Assembly (NCBI RefSeq): GCF_900101915.1
Contig: NZ_FNAL01000013.1
Location: forward strand, 17,721-81,720
Direction: 5' to 3'
Source of the DNA: Psychrobacter pacificensis
GTDB taxonomy: Bacteria > Pseudomonadota > Gammaproteobacteria > Pseudomonadales > Moraxellaceae
Length of the DNA stretch: 64,000 nucleotides
The position numbers and the translations under genes were made by a program. This document shows positions 1-9,555 of this stretch, one piece after another. The first letter of the stretch is position 1; the number at the start of each line of letters is the position of its first letter. The notes beneath the pieces are model-generated. The model saw only the letters and a program-made list of their open reading frames with translations. It was not told the DNA's origin and did not search any database.

Positions 1-587
1 GCTTGTGCCGCAGCCTTAGCATCCGCGACTCTTTTGGCTTCTTGCGCTGCTCTGTCTTGTGCTTCTTGAGCGGCTTTTTTGGCTCGAGCAGCAGCCTCTT
101 TGCGCTGTTCATCAGCAGCTGATGTATCAACTGTCGGTTCTGGGCTGATCTTTTTGGGTGCTGCTTCTTTTGGTACAGGCTTTTGACTACTCTCAGTAGA
201 TGTTTTTTCGGTTGCGATGATTGGCGGTGTTTCAGATACTTTTTTCACCACAGGCTTCGCTGGTTCTATAGGTGTCTCGACACGCTTCTTAGGCGGTGGC
301 TCTGCTTTTGGCTTTTGTACAGGCTTAGGTTGCACTTCTTTTTTGACGGTGACCTTTTTGACCTGCTGCACAGGTTCTTTCGTTTCTACTTTCGCTACTG
401 CATTATTAGCAGGTAACGTCACAAACTCTATTTCGACAGGCGTGATATCTTCTTTTGGCGCAGGCTGTGGTTTGGGCGTTTTGATCACCGCCAAGGCGAC
501 TGCGGTGAGTACATGCAGCCCTACTACTACGAGAAGAGATAGCAGTATCAATCTGGTTGGTGGTGTCTCTAAATCCGTTGAACTCAT
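1..587 (-). CDS. tonB: TonB-family energy transducer, N-terminal part (runs off the window)
   Basis: About 195 codons are visible on the minus strand, starting MSSTDLETPP. The C-terminal periplasmic domain lies outside the window. One transmembrane anchor is seen at residues about 12-34 (LILLSLLVVVGLHVLTAV), followed by a long Pro/Lys-rich stretch with PKP, PPP and KKV repeats, then an Ala/Lys/Arg/Gln-rich helix. This is the layout of TonB, which passes proton-motive force from ExbBD to outer-membrane receptors. It diverges from a siderophore transporter and has a Fur-box-like sequence about 55 bp upstream, which fits iron-regulated TonB. The Ala-rich helix also resembles TolA; context favours TonB. 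The gene gave no complete ORF because its stop codon is beyond the edge. Confidence 0.78.
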   Translation of the reverse strand, partial: MSSTDLETPPTRLILLSLLVVVGLHVLTAVALAVIKTPKPQPAPKEDITPVEIEFVTLPANNAVAKVETKEPVQQVKKVTVKKEVQPKPVQKPKAEPPPKKRVETPIEPAKPVVKKVSETPPIIATEKTSTESSQKPVPKEAAPKKISPEPTVDTSAADEQRKEAAARAKKAAQEAQDRAAQEAKRVADAKAAAQ

Positions 588-640
588 AACAGCCTAATGT
601 TTATTATCCGAGGTGGAATGGCGTTGATAATAATGCAAAC

Positions 641-660
641 GATAATTATTATCAATAATA
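641..660. promoter_or_regulatory. Fur-box-like sequence upstream of tonB
   Basis: The 20-mer GATAATTATTATCAATAATA resembles the Fur 19-mer built from GATAAT hexamers, and a further GATAAT lies at 625-630. It sits 54-73 bp before the tonB start codon, a position suited to promoter overlap. Binding by Fur is inferred. Confidence 0.6.
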
Positions 661-805
661 ATTTATAATATTTTCTTTGCTTTGTGAACTCATTGCCTCT
701 TATCTCTGACAGATGTCCTATAACTATTGAGCATTACTGCCATCTCGCCCGTATTTAGCTCGCTTTTTTAATAAGTCTTTTAGATAAATACTTATCGTCA
801 ATAAA

Positions 806-835
806 AATCATTATCATTATTATTATTGATAATGA
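806..835. promoter_or_regulatory. Overlapping Fur-box-like hexamers
   Basis: The stretch contains ATCATTATCATTATTATT followed directly by TTATTGATAATGA. Together these form several overlapping copies of the GATAAT/ATTATC hexamer pattern in an inverted arrangement. It lies between tonB and the binding-protein gene and could control either direction. It is about 260 bp from the binding-protein start, so a long leader or a second role is possible. Confidence 0.6.
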
Positions 836-1098
836 GTCTCAACTACTTTATCATAACGGCTGTTTGGTTTTTCCGTATCATGATCAAAAACTGATACCCA
901 TAAAAATATCCAAACCATAAAACGCTCAACCCAAAAGAATAAGGCTAGAGAGTAAAACTGACAGGCGCTCTATCGGCACCCCTTTGATATGAGCATTACT
1001 CTGCCCAGCTGCTCTCATCATTTTCTATTTCTATTGTGCTACCTGTGCAGTTGTCTTATTAACAGACTGCTTAAACATCCTGATATACCGAGTCCCTT

Positions 1099-2136
1099 AT
1101 GTCTACTACCCCATTATCACACCGTCGTACTAATCCTATTTTTAAACGTCCATTATTGATGATGACAGCTCTAGTCACTGCTATCAGTGTGACAGGTTGT
1201 AGCTCGCCTGAGACTGACACCGCTGATGCTACAGCTACCAATCAAACGGCCAATGAGTCGTCAAACGTGGCCAATAACGATGCCGTCTCTGCTGAAAAAA
1301 TCACGGTGAATACGGTTAAGGGTGATGTTGAATTGGCAATGAGTCCCTCACCGTTGGTGGTTTATGACATGACCTTGATGCAAGACTTGGCAGCACTAGA
1401 TGTGGCTGTTGACGGTATGCCAGGCAGTTTGTTGTTAGACAATTTACACTCAAAAACGCAGCCTGAACCAAAAGCGGTCGGCACTGTGTTTGAGCCAGAT
1501 CTTGAGGCATTGAATGCCATGCAACCACAAGCAATATTGGTGGGCTCACGCATGGCAGAAAAGTATAATGAGCTGTCAAACATCGCGCCGACGTTGGATA
1601 TGTCTATCGACACGGCTAATATTTATGAGTCGAGTAAGCAGCGTTTGCATGATTTGGGTGCGTTGTTTGGCAAAAGCGATCAGGCCGCTAGATTGCAACA
1701 AAACATAGATACGCTTATTGACGAGACAAAGGGTGTCACTAAAGATAAAGGCACTGGTCTGGTCGTTATGGTTAATGGCAATAAAATGTCAGCATATGGC
1801 GATAAATCTCGTTACGGGTTTATCCATACGGTGCTAGATGTGCCAATGGCAGATAAGCAAATTGCCGATGCCCCTCATGGACAGCCGGTCTCTTTTGAAT
1901 ATATCCAAAAAGCCAACCCAGACTGGTTGTTTGTTATCGATCGCAGCGCCGCGATTGGTGAAGATGGTATCGGTGCCAAAGCCGTATTGGACAATCCGCT
2001 GGTCGCGCAAACCAACGCTTGGAGCAAGCAGCAAGTGGTTTATCTAAGCCCAGACTCTTACCTAGCGTTTGGTGGCTATTACCAATGGATGCAGGATCTC
2101 ACAACGATTAAAGATGCTTTTGCTAACGCTAAATAA
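1099..2136 (+). CDS. Siderophore ABC transporter substrate-binding lipoprotein (FatB/CeuE-like)
   Basis: This 345-residue protein has a charged N-terminus, a hydrophobic segment and a lipobox ending ISVTGC (Cys34), so it should be a lipoprotein on the periplasmic side. A Ser/Thr/Asp/Asn-rich linker follows, then two lobes typical of class III periplasmic binding proteins. Recognisable pieces are VVYDMTLMQDLAALDV, GTVFEPDLEALNAMQPQAIL and a late region with NAWSKQQVVYLSPDSYLAFGG. The family binds ferric catecholate siderophores or their precursors (FatB, CeuE, YclQ). It is the first gene of a four-gene set with two permeases and an ATPase. An in-frame ATG pair at residue 21 is an alternative start but would leave a short signal peptide. 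The exact ligand cannot be read from sequence. Confidence 0.85.
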   Translation: MSTTPLSHRRTNPIFKRPLLMMTALVTAISVTGCSSPETDTADATATNQTANESSNVANNDAVSAEKITVNTVKGDVELAMSPSPLVVYDMTLMQDLAALDVAVDGMPGSLLLDNLHSKTQPEPKAVGTVFEPDLEALNAMQPQAILVGSRMAEKYNELSNIAPTLDMSIDTANIYESSKQRLHDLGALFGKSDQAARLQQNIDTLIDETKGVTKDKGTGLVVMVNGNKMSAYGDKSRYGFIHTVLDVPMADKQIADAPHGQPVSFEYIQKANPDWLFVIDRSAAIGEDGIGAKAVLDNPLVAQTNAWSKQQVVYLSPDSYLAFGGYYQWMQDLTTIKDAFANAK

Positions 2137-2218
2137 CGTCGTTCTCTATACAAGCGATTATTGCACAAGTAGGTAATTATTACCGTTAACCTTGCTCATT
2201 TTTAAGCCAATAAAGATT

Positions 2219-3313
2219 ATGTCGTTATTTTCACACCGTGCTCGTGCTAGGCTCAAACCTAACGCTTCTCTGCCAGTATCAAATTGGCAAGGAAGCGCTA
2301 GCCATACTTTAGGCTCGAAATATCGACGTGCTGCCATGCCACCGTGGTTAATCAACACCGCAAGCCTCATTATCATGGGGCTTTTGGTGTTATTGAGCTT
2401 ATCTATTGGTGTGGCTGACTTTTCGTGGTCGGGTATCTTACAAAGTATCATTAGTCATAGTGCAAACTCTGATAGCTCGCTACTACTGGTCAGCCGTATC
2501 CCGCGCACCGTTGCGATTATTTTGACGGGCATTGCGATGGCAGTGGCGGGAATGATCATCCAAGTGGTGCTAAAAAACCGCTTTGTAGAGCCGTCCATGG
2601 TCGGTGCTACCCAAAGCGCCGCGCTCGGTTTGCTGGTAGTCAGTCTGCTATTTCCTGCCAGTGCGCTCATTGTGAAGATGAGCGTAGCGACCATCGCCGC
2701 TGTATTCGGCATGATGCTATTTATGCTATTGATTCACCGTATTCCGCCGACTGATTTTTTGATGGTTCCACTGATTGGTATTGTCTTCGGCGGCATTATC
2801 GAAGCAGTCACTACCTTTATCGCCTATCAAACCGAATCGCTACAGATGCTCAGCGTGTGGCAGTTTGGGGATTTCTCAGGCGTCTTGGCAGGTCGTTATG
2901 AGCTTTTGTGGCTCACGGGCGCGCTGTGTGTACTCGCCTATATCATCGCCGATAAGCTAACCATCGTTGGTTTGGGTGACAATATCGCCTTGAACTTAGG
3001 TATTAGTAAACGCCAAGTGACGTGGATTGGTGTGGGGATGGTGGCCATGATGAGTGCCGTTGTCGTCGTGACGGTCGGTATGATTCCTTTTATTGGCCTC
3101 GTCGTGCCAAACATTGTGAGCCGACTGATGGGAGATAAGTTGCGTCGTAGCTTGCCTGCAGTCGCGCTACTTGGTGCTTCGGCAGTATTGCTGTGCGATA
3201 TTATCGGTCGCTCGATTCGCTATCCATTTGAAGTGCCTGTTGCCACCATATTTGGCGTGGTCGGTACAGTGCTGTTTTTATGGCTATTACTGCGCGCGCC
3301 AGCTGAGCAATAA
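2219..3313 (+). CDS. Siderophore ABC transporter permease 1 (FatD/CeuB-like)
   Basis: This is an inner-membrane permease of the BtuC/FecCD family with multiple hydrophobic helices. Family landmarks are RIPRTVAIILTGIAMAVAGM early, then FVEPSMVGATQSAALGLL, and near the end GLVVPNIVSRLMGDKLRRSL, the loop that contacts the ATPase. The frame is open from a TTG at 2192, but I start at the ATG at 2219, nine codons on, giving 364 residues. Neither start has a strong ribosome-binding site. It follows the binding-protein gene by about 80 bp and probably forms a heterodimer with the next permease. Confidence 0.85.
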   Translation: MSLFSHRARARLKPNASLPVSNWQGSASHTLGSKYRRAAMPPWLINTASLIIMGLLVLLSLSIGVADFSWSGILQSIISHSANSDSSLLLVSRIPRTVAIILTGIAMAVAGMIIQVVLKNRFVEPSMVGATQSAALGLLVVSLLFPASALIVKMSVATIAAVFGMMLFMLLIHRIPPTDFLMVPLIGIVFGGIIEAVTTFIAYQTESLQMLSVWQFGDFSGVLAGRYELLWLTGALCVLAYIIADKLTIVGLGDNIALNLGISKRQVTWIGVGMVAMMSAVVVVTVGMIPFIGLVVPNIVSRLMGDKLRRSLPAVALLGASAVLLCDIIGRSIRYPFEVPVATIFGVVGTVLFLWLLLRAPAEQ

Positions 3314-3427
3314 GACTAAGCAGTAAAGCTGAATAATAAAACAGCAATCTTTAATCGATTAACCACTCACTTACCGTCGTTCATTTTTTGCCTTATTTAG
3401 ATAAGCTTGGCATCATAGGATTTATTT

Positions 3428-4513
3428 ATGTTCTCATCAACTAAGCTTAGTGCCACAAAGGCTCGTTCTACGGAAACCAACACAGCGATAGATAACTCAT
3501 CTGCAGCAGATGGTCAGTATTCAGCTGCTGCCCAAGGTCAGTTGGCAAAGCTTTGGGCATGGATAGCTGCGCATCCGAAATCCATTGCAGCTATTATTCT
3601 ACTGATCTCGATGACCTTGTTTATGACACTCAATGTCAATGGCTATTGGGACTTTGCGCTACCGCTACGCGGCAAAAAACTGCTGGCACTGATGGTGGTT
3701 GGCTATGCGATTGGCGTGTCGACGTTATTGTTTCAAACGTTGACTCACAATCCAATTCTAACGCCCTCCCTACTCGGGTTTGATTCGCTCTATGTTTTGC
3801 TACAAAGCTTACTGGTTTTCTTTTTAGGGGCGATTAGTTTTACCAGTCTCGATCCTATTGCCAAGTTCACGCTAGAGATTGTCCTGATGTTTGGGGCATC
3901 TTTATTATTATTTAAGCTATTATTTTCTAAAAGCAGTCAGGATCTGACACGCTTGATATTGGTGGGCGTTATCTTTGGTGTGTTGTTCCGCAGTTTATCA
4001 GCACTCATTGCACGGCTGATTAACCCTGATGATTTTGTGGTCGTACAGTCCGCTAGCTACGCGCAGTTCAATACGGTCAATCCTCAGCTATTAGGCATTA
4101 GCCTATTTATCTGTATCATCACTGCGGTGTTTGTCTGGCGCTGGCGCTACCAATGCGATGTGCTGATGCTCGGACAAGCCCAAGCCATTAACCTTGGTAT
4201 CCATTATCAACGTCTGGCATTTGGCCTATTAACTGTTATCGCAGTGCTAGTCGCCACAGCCACGGCACTGGTCGGTCCAGTGACTTTCTTTGGTCTATTG
4301 GTTTGTGCATTGACCAATCGTATCGCTCGACACATGTATCATACTGAGCGGCTGATATTGGTCAGTTTGGTCGCTATGATTTGCTTGGTGTTGGGTCAGA
4401 CACTCTTTGAGCAAGTGCTAGATATGGCAGGCGTATTGTCCGTTGTGATAGAGCTCGCAGGTGGCCTCGTGTTCTTGGCATTGATATTTATGTCCCAGCG
4501 CCGTTCGTTATAA
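3428..4513 (+). CDS. Siderophore ABC transporter permease 2 (FatC/CeuC-like)
   Basis: This is the second BtuC/FecCD-type permease, 361 residues. A hydrophilic N-terminal extension of about 50 residues rich in Ser, Thr and Ala precedes the first membrane helix, longer than usual for the family. Landmarks are VVGYAIGVSTLLFQTLTHNP, then LLGFDSLYVLLQ, and GPVTFFGLLVCALTNRIAR close to the C-terminus, which is the ATPase-contact region. The 114-bp gap after permease 1 holds no gene. An AGGA lies about 8 bp before the ATG. Products of this and the previous gene would make the channel for the ferric ligand. Confidence 0.85.
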   Translation: MFSSTKLSATKARSTETNTAIDNSSAADGQYSAAAQGQLAKLWAWIAAHPKSIAAIILLISMTLFMTLNVNGYWDFALPLRGKKLLALMVVGYAIGVSTLLFQTLTHNPILTPSLLGFDSLYVLLQSLLVFFLGAISFTSLDPIAKFTLEIVLMFGASLLLFKLLFSKSSQDLTRLILVGVIFGVLFRSLSALIARLINPDDFVVVQSASYAQFNTVNPQLLGISLFICIITAVFVWRWRYQCDVLMLGQAQAINLGIHYQRLAFGLLTVIAVLVATATALVGPVTFFGLLVCALTNRIARHMYHTERLILVSLVAMICLVLGQTLFEQVLDMAGVLSVVIELAGGLVFLALIFMSQRRSL

Positions 4514-4588
4514 CGACTTAGCCGACATTGTTTATTTGGCTGATGCTGTTGATAAAGAAAGCCCTAAGACTTTTTAAATAAGACGATT

Positions 4589-5359
4589 ATGATTAAACTG
4601 AATAATATCTCTCACCATATTGGCAAACAAAAAATCTTGCATGACATTACGTTGTCCCTACCAACGGCGCAGGTCATTGCTTTGATTGGGCCTAACGGCG
4701 CTGGAAAATCGACGTTGTTTTCTGTCATGGCTCGCTTGCAACCGTTACAGGCTGGGCAAGTGAGCTTCGCTGTAGATAATGAGGAACGTGATATTGTCAG
4801 TTGTCAGGCGCGCACACTTGCCAAGACGGTCGCGATGCTCGGACAAGACAACCATGTACAAGGACGACTGCGCGTGCATGAGCTGCTGATGTTTGGTCGT
4901 TACCCTTATCATCAAGGACAACCAACCGCAGAAGATCAGCAAAAAGTACAGGAAATCCTCGAACGCTTTGAGCTTGAGCCACTTGCCGAGCGTTTCTTGT
5001 CAACGCTATCAGGTGGACAGCGTCAGCGCGTGCTGATTGCGATGATTGTCTGCCAAGATACGCCCTATCTATTGCTTGATGAGCCACTCAATAACCTAGA
5101 TATGTATCATGCTGGTCGACTCATGCGTGAGCTACGTACGCTTAGCCACAGCCAGCAAAAAACCGTGGTGATCGTCCTACATGATATCAATCAAGCAGCA
5201 CAATTTGCCGATACGGTCGTTACAATGAAAGCAGGAGAAGTGATGGCTGTTGGTCGCCCTGCTGATGTTATTACTCAAGAGACAATGAAAGATTTATACA
5301 ATGTCGATGTGACTGTGCTCAATCATCAGGGTCGTCCTGTGATTGTTGATACGGTGTAA
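4589..5359 (+). CDS. Siderophore ABC transporter ATP-binding protein (FatE/CeuD-like)
   Basis: A 256-residue ABC ATPase. Walker A is GPNGAGKST (residues 34-42), the signature is LSGGQRQR (about 139-146), Walker B is YLLLDEPLNNLD (about 160-171) and the switch histidine is in VIVLHD. The family powers uptake of iron siderophores through the two permeases encoded just upstream. It is the last gene of the set and is followed by a strong hairpin terminator shared with the convergent PepSY gene. Confidence 0.88.
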   Translation: MIKLNNISHHIGKQKILHDITLSLPTAQVIALIGPNGAGKSTLFSVMARLQPLQAGQVSFAVDNEERDIVSCQARTLAKTVAMLGQDNHVQGRLRVHELLMFGRYPYHQGQPTAEDQQKVQEILERFELEPLAERFLSTLSGGQRQRVLIAMIVCQDTPYLLLDEPLNNLDMYHAGRLMRELRTLSHSQQKTVVIVLHDINQAAQFADTVVTMKAGEVMAVGRPADVITQETMKDLYNVDVTVLNHQGRPVIVDTV

Positions 5360-5380
5360 AACCCCACTTCTTCTTATGTA

Positions 5381-5434
5381 AAAAAGCTCAATATAATGCT
5401 AGTACATTGGTACTAGCACTATATTGAGCACATC
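5381..5434. terminator. Bidirectional hairpin terminator
   Basis: The 19-nt arms at 5386-5404 (GCTCAATATAATGCTAGTA) and 5411-5429 pair with one mismatch around a 6-nt loop. An A run precedes the stem, so the minus strand reads into a U tract. It lies between convergent genes: the ABC ATPase on plus and the PepSY protein on minus. Confidence 0.8.
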
Positions 5435-5452
5435 AATTTTATGTTTTAATAT

Positions 5453-6790
5453 CTATTTGAGCTTTTGCAACGCCTTTAAACGCTGCTGTCGGCCTTTCCA
5501 CCATAGATACACACCTGTCCCTGATAGCACCGCAACTGCCAGTCCAATCATTGCCAAAAATGCTTGATACAGTCGATGGCTCCAACCTTGACCTACATGT
5601 CCCATATGCAGCGTTGACAGCCATTGGTCTACTTTATTACCAAAACCGCTTTGATAACCAAAACTAACACGCGCAACCTCTCCTGTGGCAGCATCAACCG
5701 TAATAGATGACGCGCCGCTGTGTGTACCAATATCTCTATCTGTTTTGAAACGCATTTGCCATTGCTCGTCCTCTGCAACCCAGCGGATACCCAATAACTG
5801 CTGTACAGCCGTGCCATTCTGCCGCGCCGCAATATCGGCTTGTGCACTCAGATAGGCAATGCTGTTGCTCTTATTGACTGCTTGAGCAATGGCATCCGCT
5901 GTATTGCGGCTATCGTTAACAGTCGTATTTGAGTTTATAGACTTATCTGCCCTACCCTGATTTTCTACTGTTTTATTCGGTTCAGGCTTGGTTGGCGGTC
6001 GCCCTCTTTCTTTTGGCGTCAGTCCGACCACTGCCTGCATCACAGGCTGATAAACGGGTTTTAGATTAAACCCAACGCTCGACCACGCGATGACAAACAG
6101 CATCACCCATAGCCACAGACCAAAAGCATGATGCAAATCATAGTTAAGCTTAAAGGTATTGGTCTTAGTACGGATTTTCCATGCAGGTAGCCAGCGCTTA
6201 AACAGCGAGGCGCGTTTTTTGCTAGAGACTTGTTTTGACTGACTCGATTTGACTGCTCGAGGAAACGTTAAGTAAAAGCCAATAAAGCAATTAATCGTCC
6301 AAACTAGCGAGACAATGCCCAAGACCCATTTACCAATATCACCCAGCAATAAATCACGATGCAGCCAAAATACCTTCCACATGGTATTGTGCCATGCCCA
6401 TGCCTCCTTATCACGCGTACCGATAATCGCGCCGGTATAAGGGTTGACATAAACCTCATTAAAAGCAGGCTCAGGCGTGGTAGGCTTGCCGCCGCGCCAT
6501 CTATCTACCGAAAACACCGCTGACTTGCCCGCCTCAATGGTCGTCGGCAAACTTGAAAAACCATATTGCGGATAGGTACGGATCACACTATCATGCAGCG
6601 CAGCGACAGACTGTATCGGCGTGTTTTGCGCCTCGACACGCGCCAGTTTATGGTTAAACAAGTCATCTAACTCATGATGAAAAGCGAGCAGCGCCCCTGT
6701 CAAACCTGCAAGCAATAAAAAGCCTGCCACCACAAGACCCGTATAGCGATGAATCCACAAGCAGGCTTGACGAGGATTGAATGTAATCAT
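5453..6790 (-). CDS. PepSY-associated transmembrane protein (PiuB-like)
   Basis: A 445-residue inner-membrane protein of the PepSY_TM family, often linked to iron uptake (PiuB) and proposed to act in ferric reduction. Four main hydrophobic segments are visible: about 16-37 after the WIHRYTGL motif, about 150-175 (LGIVSLVWTINCFIGFYL), about 218-240 after DLHHAFGLW, and about 408-432 (AMIGLAVAVLSGTGVYLWW). Large periplasmic loops lie between them, one with an Asn/Lys-rich low-complexity stretch around 280-310. It sits between the siderophore transporter and the receptor, oriented with the receptor, so a role in handling the imported ferric complex is likely. The biochemical activity is not proven for the family. 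Confidence 0.85.
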   Translation of the reverse strand: MITFNPRQACLWIHRYTGLVVAGFLLLAGLTGALLAFHHELDDLFNHKLARVEAQNTPIQSVAALHDSVIRTYPQYGFSSLPTTIEAGKSAVFSVDRWRGGKPTTPEPAFNEVYVNPYTGAIIGTRDKEAWAWHNTMWKVFWLHRDLLLGDIGKWVLGIVSLVWTINCFIGFYLTFPRAVKSSQSKQVSSKKRASLFKRWLPAWKIRTKTNTFKLNYDLHHAFGLWLWVMLFVIAWSSVGFNLKPVYQPVMQAVVGLTPKERGRPPTKPEPNKTVENQGRADKSINSNTTVNDSRNTADAIAQAVNKSNSIAYLSAQADIAARQNGTAVQQLLGIRWVAEDEQWQMRFKTDRDIGTHSGASSITVDAATGEVARVSFGYQSGFGNKVDQWLSTLHMGHVGQGWSHRLYQAFLAMIGLAVAVLSGTGVYLWWKGRQQRLKALQKLK

Positions 6791-6953
6791 TGGTCTTGGT
6801 TCTTTATTATATGTTGTTTGGGTAGGTATTTATCCGTTAGCACGTCATTGCTGCTATAGCCAATCCAAAAGCCAGTAGGCAATAAAAAGCCAGCTCCCAT
6901 GTACAGACAGCTGACTCTATAAGTACGATTAGACTCAAACCAGATAAGCTATA

Positions 6954-9041
6954 TTAGAACTGATACGTTAAAGACGTTTTGATATTACGTCCCATCTCAA
7001 AATCAGTATAGGCATCATCGATAGAGTTGCGAGATGCATGACTTGCATAAGTCTCATCAAAGATATTGTAGACACCTAGCGTGGCCTTTAGACCTTCGAT
7101 TTGAGTTGGTGCATAAGTCATAAAGATATCATGCACGTCATAGCCTGGTTTTTCGTTGTCATCACCGGCGGTATTTGGTGTCACATCGGCGACATAAGTA
7201 CTGCGCCAGCCAAGCTCGGTGGTGCTGGTTGGAGCGTAACCAAGATTGACCATGTACTTGTCACCAGACTCTGAGCCACTGCCGCTGACAGAAGAGATAT
7301 TGTAACCCGTATCTTCGCCTTTGCTACGTGCACGAGCATAGCTTAGACCCATGTTGAAATTATCTGCGCGATAATCAGCTGATAACTCTACGCCTTTGAT
7401 CTTAAAATCTTCGTCATTGTTGATGACACCTTGGCAGGCTTCAGGGGCAGCACTTGTACCTAGTTGCCCAGTGGTACAATTCATACCAGTTCTACTGCCA
7501 CCTGCACGTACGAACTCAATATAGTTTTCGATATTGGTTTCAAAGTACTTAGCGCTCAGTTTTAAAGAGTCATCAGCCATGGTCAAACCACGCAGCGTTG
7601 TCGCAATACCGATTTCTGCATTGTCACCTTCTTCTGCTTTTAGGTCATTGTTCACATAGGTATCAACACCGTCGGAATTAAAGATCGTTTGGCTAAGATC
7701 TGGGCCATTAAATAACTGCGTATAGCTCGCAAATAGCTGGGTACGCGGTGCAATCTCATAGCTGGCGGCCAATGCGCCAACGACATTGTCGTAAGTCTTG
7801 CCAGCCGATACGTACTCTGGAGATTCATAACGGTCATAACGGACGCCTGGCGTTAAACTAAGCTTACCCATTTGCCATTGGTCTTCTAGATAGACTGAGG
7901 TATTGGTTGCCTCATCAGTGCTCGCTTTGCCAAAATCACGTGTCATCTCAGATTCTTTTTTGTAATGCTCAACCCCAGCGATTAACTTATGAGTCCCTGG
8001 CAAACCATTGATAATATTGCTATCAACGATACTGGTGTTCTGTATTTTGCCGCCTGTGGTTTTGACTTCCGCATCAAACTCAAACCCAGGTACGCCATCA
8101 GAGTTACGCAAAATCTGCGTGCTGGTCTGATATACATTGGCGTCTACATTGACCAACTGGTTGGCAGGACTGTATGCGTAGTCAAGCGCATAGGTATCGC
8201 GTTTGACTTCCTGCGGGATGATTGGGTTCCAGCCACCAGCAGGAAAATCTGGACGTAATGGGAACTTACCTTTGTTTTCGGTACGGCTAAAGCTAGCGCC
8301 TACATGATGATCACTACCGACATACGCACCCGCTTTTAATAAGATGTTTTCGCCTTCGCTATCTTCCGTTTGGATTTTACGGCCTTTACCATCTTCACCA
8401 GCATTAGCATCACGTTTGCCATAATAAGCCAGTAAATCAACATTTTCTGTTGGCGCACCATATACAGTAGCTGAGGTTAGCAGTTCATCATTGTTGCTGC
8501 CGTAGCCTGCATGCAGCTTAGCACCTACTTTTTGACCAGGCTTAAGTAAATCTGCCGCGTCGACTGTCTCAAAAGCAACCGCACCGCCGATAGCATCATT
8601 ACCGAGCGTCACTGAGTTATTGCCCACTGACACCTCTGCTTGTTTTAGCAGATCTGGATCAATCGTGACATCACCCATATGGTAGAACAACGCGCCTTCT
8701 TGACGTGCGCCATCAATCGTTACTTTTAGATTGGTATCATCAAGACCACGTACACGAATACGTTGGTTGACTGATGAGGTACCGCCTACGCTTACCCCCG
8801 GTACGACGTCCAGAAAATCGCTCAGATGGCTTGCTTGAGCTGCTGGCGTATAGTCATCTATATAGACAGAGTCTTCTTGTACACTATCGCGGACAGAGCT
8901 ATTTGCTGTCACGGTAATCGTTTGCAACGTCGTATTTGGCATATCTGCTGCCGTTGCAGCACTGGCAGCTTGTGCACACAATGCCGCTGCTACACCCATA
9001 GATAGCACAGTCAATCTGCTAGATAACTTTACTTCGCGCAT
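6954..9041 (-). CDS. TonB-dependent outer-membrane receptor
   Basis: A 695-residue receptor taken from the ATG at 9041, where a signal peptide ends in an AxA site (AQAASA, cleavage near residue 28). The frame is open to a TTG at 9071 that would add ten residues and weaken the signal. The plug includes LQTITVTA (possible TonB box), RIRVRGLDDTNLKVTIDGAR and LGNDAIGGAVAFETVDAADL. The barrel ends in SLTYQF with a terminal Phe. A loop contains a Cys pair (NCTTGQLG...EACQG). The GGAVAFETVDAADL and MGDVTIDPDLL stretches resemble heme/haemoglobin receptors as much as catecholate receptors, so the ligand is open. A Fur-box-like site lies about 145 bp upstream. Confidence 0.88.
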   Translation of the reverse strand: MREVKLSSRLTVLSMGVAAALCAQAASAATAADMPNTTLQTITVTANSSVRDSVQEDSVYIDDYTPAAQASHLSDFLDVVPGVSVGGTSSVNQRIRVRGLDDTNLKVTIDGARQEGALFYHMGDVTIDPDLLKQAEVSVGNNSVTLGNDAIGGAVAFETVDAADLLKPGQKVGAKLHAGYGSNNDELLTSATVYGAPTENVDLLAYYGKRDANAGEDGKGRKIQTEDSEGENILLKAGAYVGSDHHVGASFSRTENKGKFPLRPDFPAGGWNPIIPQEVKRDTYALDYAYSPANQLVNVDANVYQTSTQILRNSDGVPGFEFDAEVKTTGGKIQNTSIVDSNIINGLPGTHKLIAGVEHYKKESEMTRDFGKASTDEATNTSVYLEDQWQMGKLSLTPGVRYDRYESPEYVSAGKTYDNVVGALAASYEIAPRTQLFASYTQLFNGPDLSQTIFNSDGVDTYVNNDLKAEEGDNAEIGIATTLRGLTMADDSLKLSAKYFETNIENYIEFVRAGGSRTGMNCTTGQLGTSAAPEACQGVINNDEDFKIKGVELSADYRADNFNMGLSYARARSKGEDTGYNISSVSGSGSESGDKYMVNLGYAPTSTTELGWRSTYVADVTPNTAGDDNEKPGYDVHDIFMTYAPTQIEGLKATLGVYNIFDETYASHASRNSIDDAYTDFEMGRNIKTSLTYQF

Positions 9042-9183
9042 AACACATCTACTCACTTTATTTACTGTCAAAAATTAGAATTATTTTTAAAACCTATCAT
9101 CGAATAGTCCTGAAAATAACGCCTATCAGAAGATTCATTACCTTAAAAACACTCAATCATGTCGTGCAAATAACACTATTAAT

Positions 9184-9202
9184 ACTAATGATAATGATTA
9201 GC
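9184..9202. promoter_or_regulatory. Fur-box-like sequence upstream of the receptor gene
   Basis: ACTAATGATAATGATTAGC is close to an inverted set of the GATAAT hexamers that Fur binds. It lies about 145 bp upstream of the receptor start inside the 514-bp divergent gap toward trpR. The rest of this gap (9042-9555) is AT-rich and shows no gene. Confidence 0.6.
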
Positions 9203-9555
9203 GTTTAAATAATGAGAGGCATAATAACTAAGTATTAACAATTTGGCAATAATTAATATCATACATTCTCAATTCTAGTACTTAGTACGCCAGGTGGACG
9301 TAGCAATACAACGCAGCAACGCTTGGTACTAACTATAAATATGCTATCGAATATGATGCTGGCCACGAGTTGAATCTATATAAACAAAGCTTAAAAATCA
9401 TCACTTCTATCATCACGTCTATAGCAGCCTGCTATTAACTTAGCTCATCACTTGTATTTCTTGTACTACTGTACTAGAATGCTGATACAAGCCAAAAATA
9501 TCATGGTTATCCTGGCTATTTTTGATTAAGACGACTGATTATAAGACGATAAATT

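Larger units (their letters stand above)
588..1098. promoter_or_regulatory. Divergent regulatory region between tonB and the iron transporter
   Basis: This is 511 bp of AT-rich DNA with no credible gene. It contains at least two Fur-box-like clusters (listed separately) made of GATAAT/ATTATC hexamers. The stretch from about 840 to 1098 shows no motif I recognise apart from the start region of the downstream lipoprotein gene. Confidence 0.6.

Noticed and set aside
183..597. Two plus-strand ORFs opposite tonB
   Set aside because: They are antisense shadows of the Pro/Lys/Ala-rich tonB frame, with Phe/Cys/Gly-rich nonsense translation.
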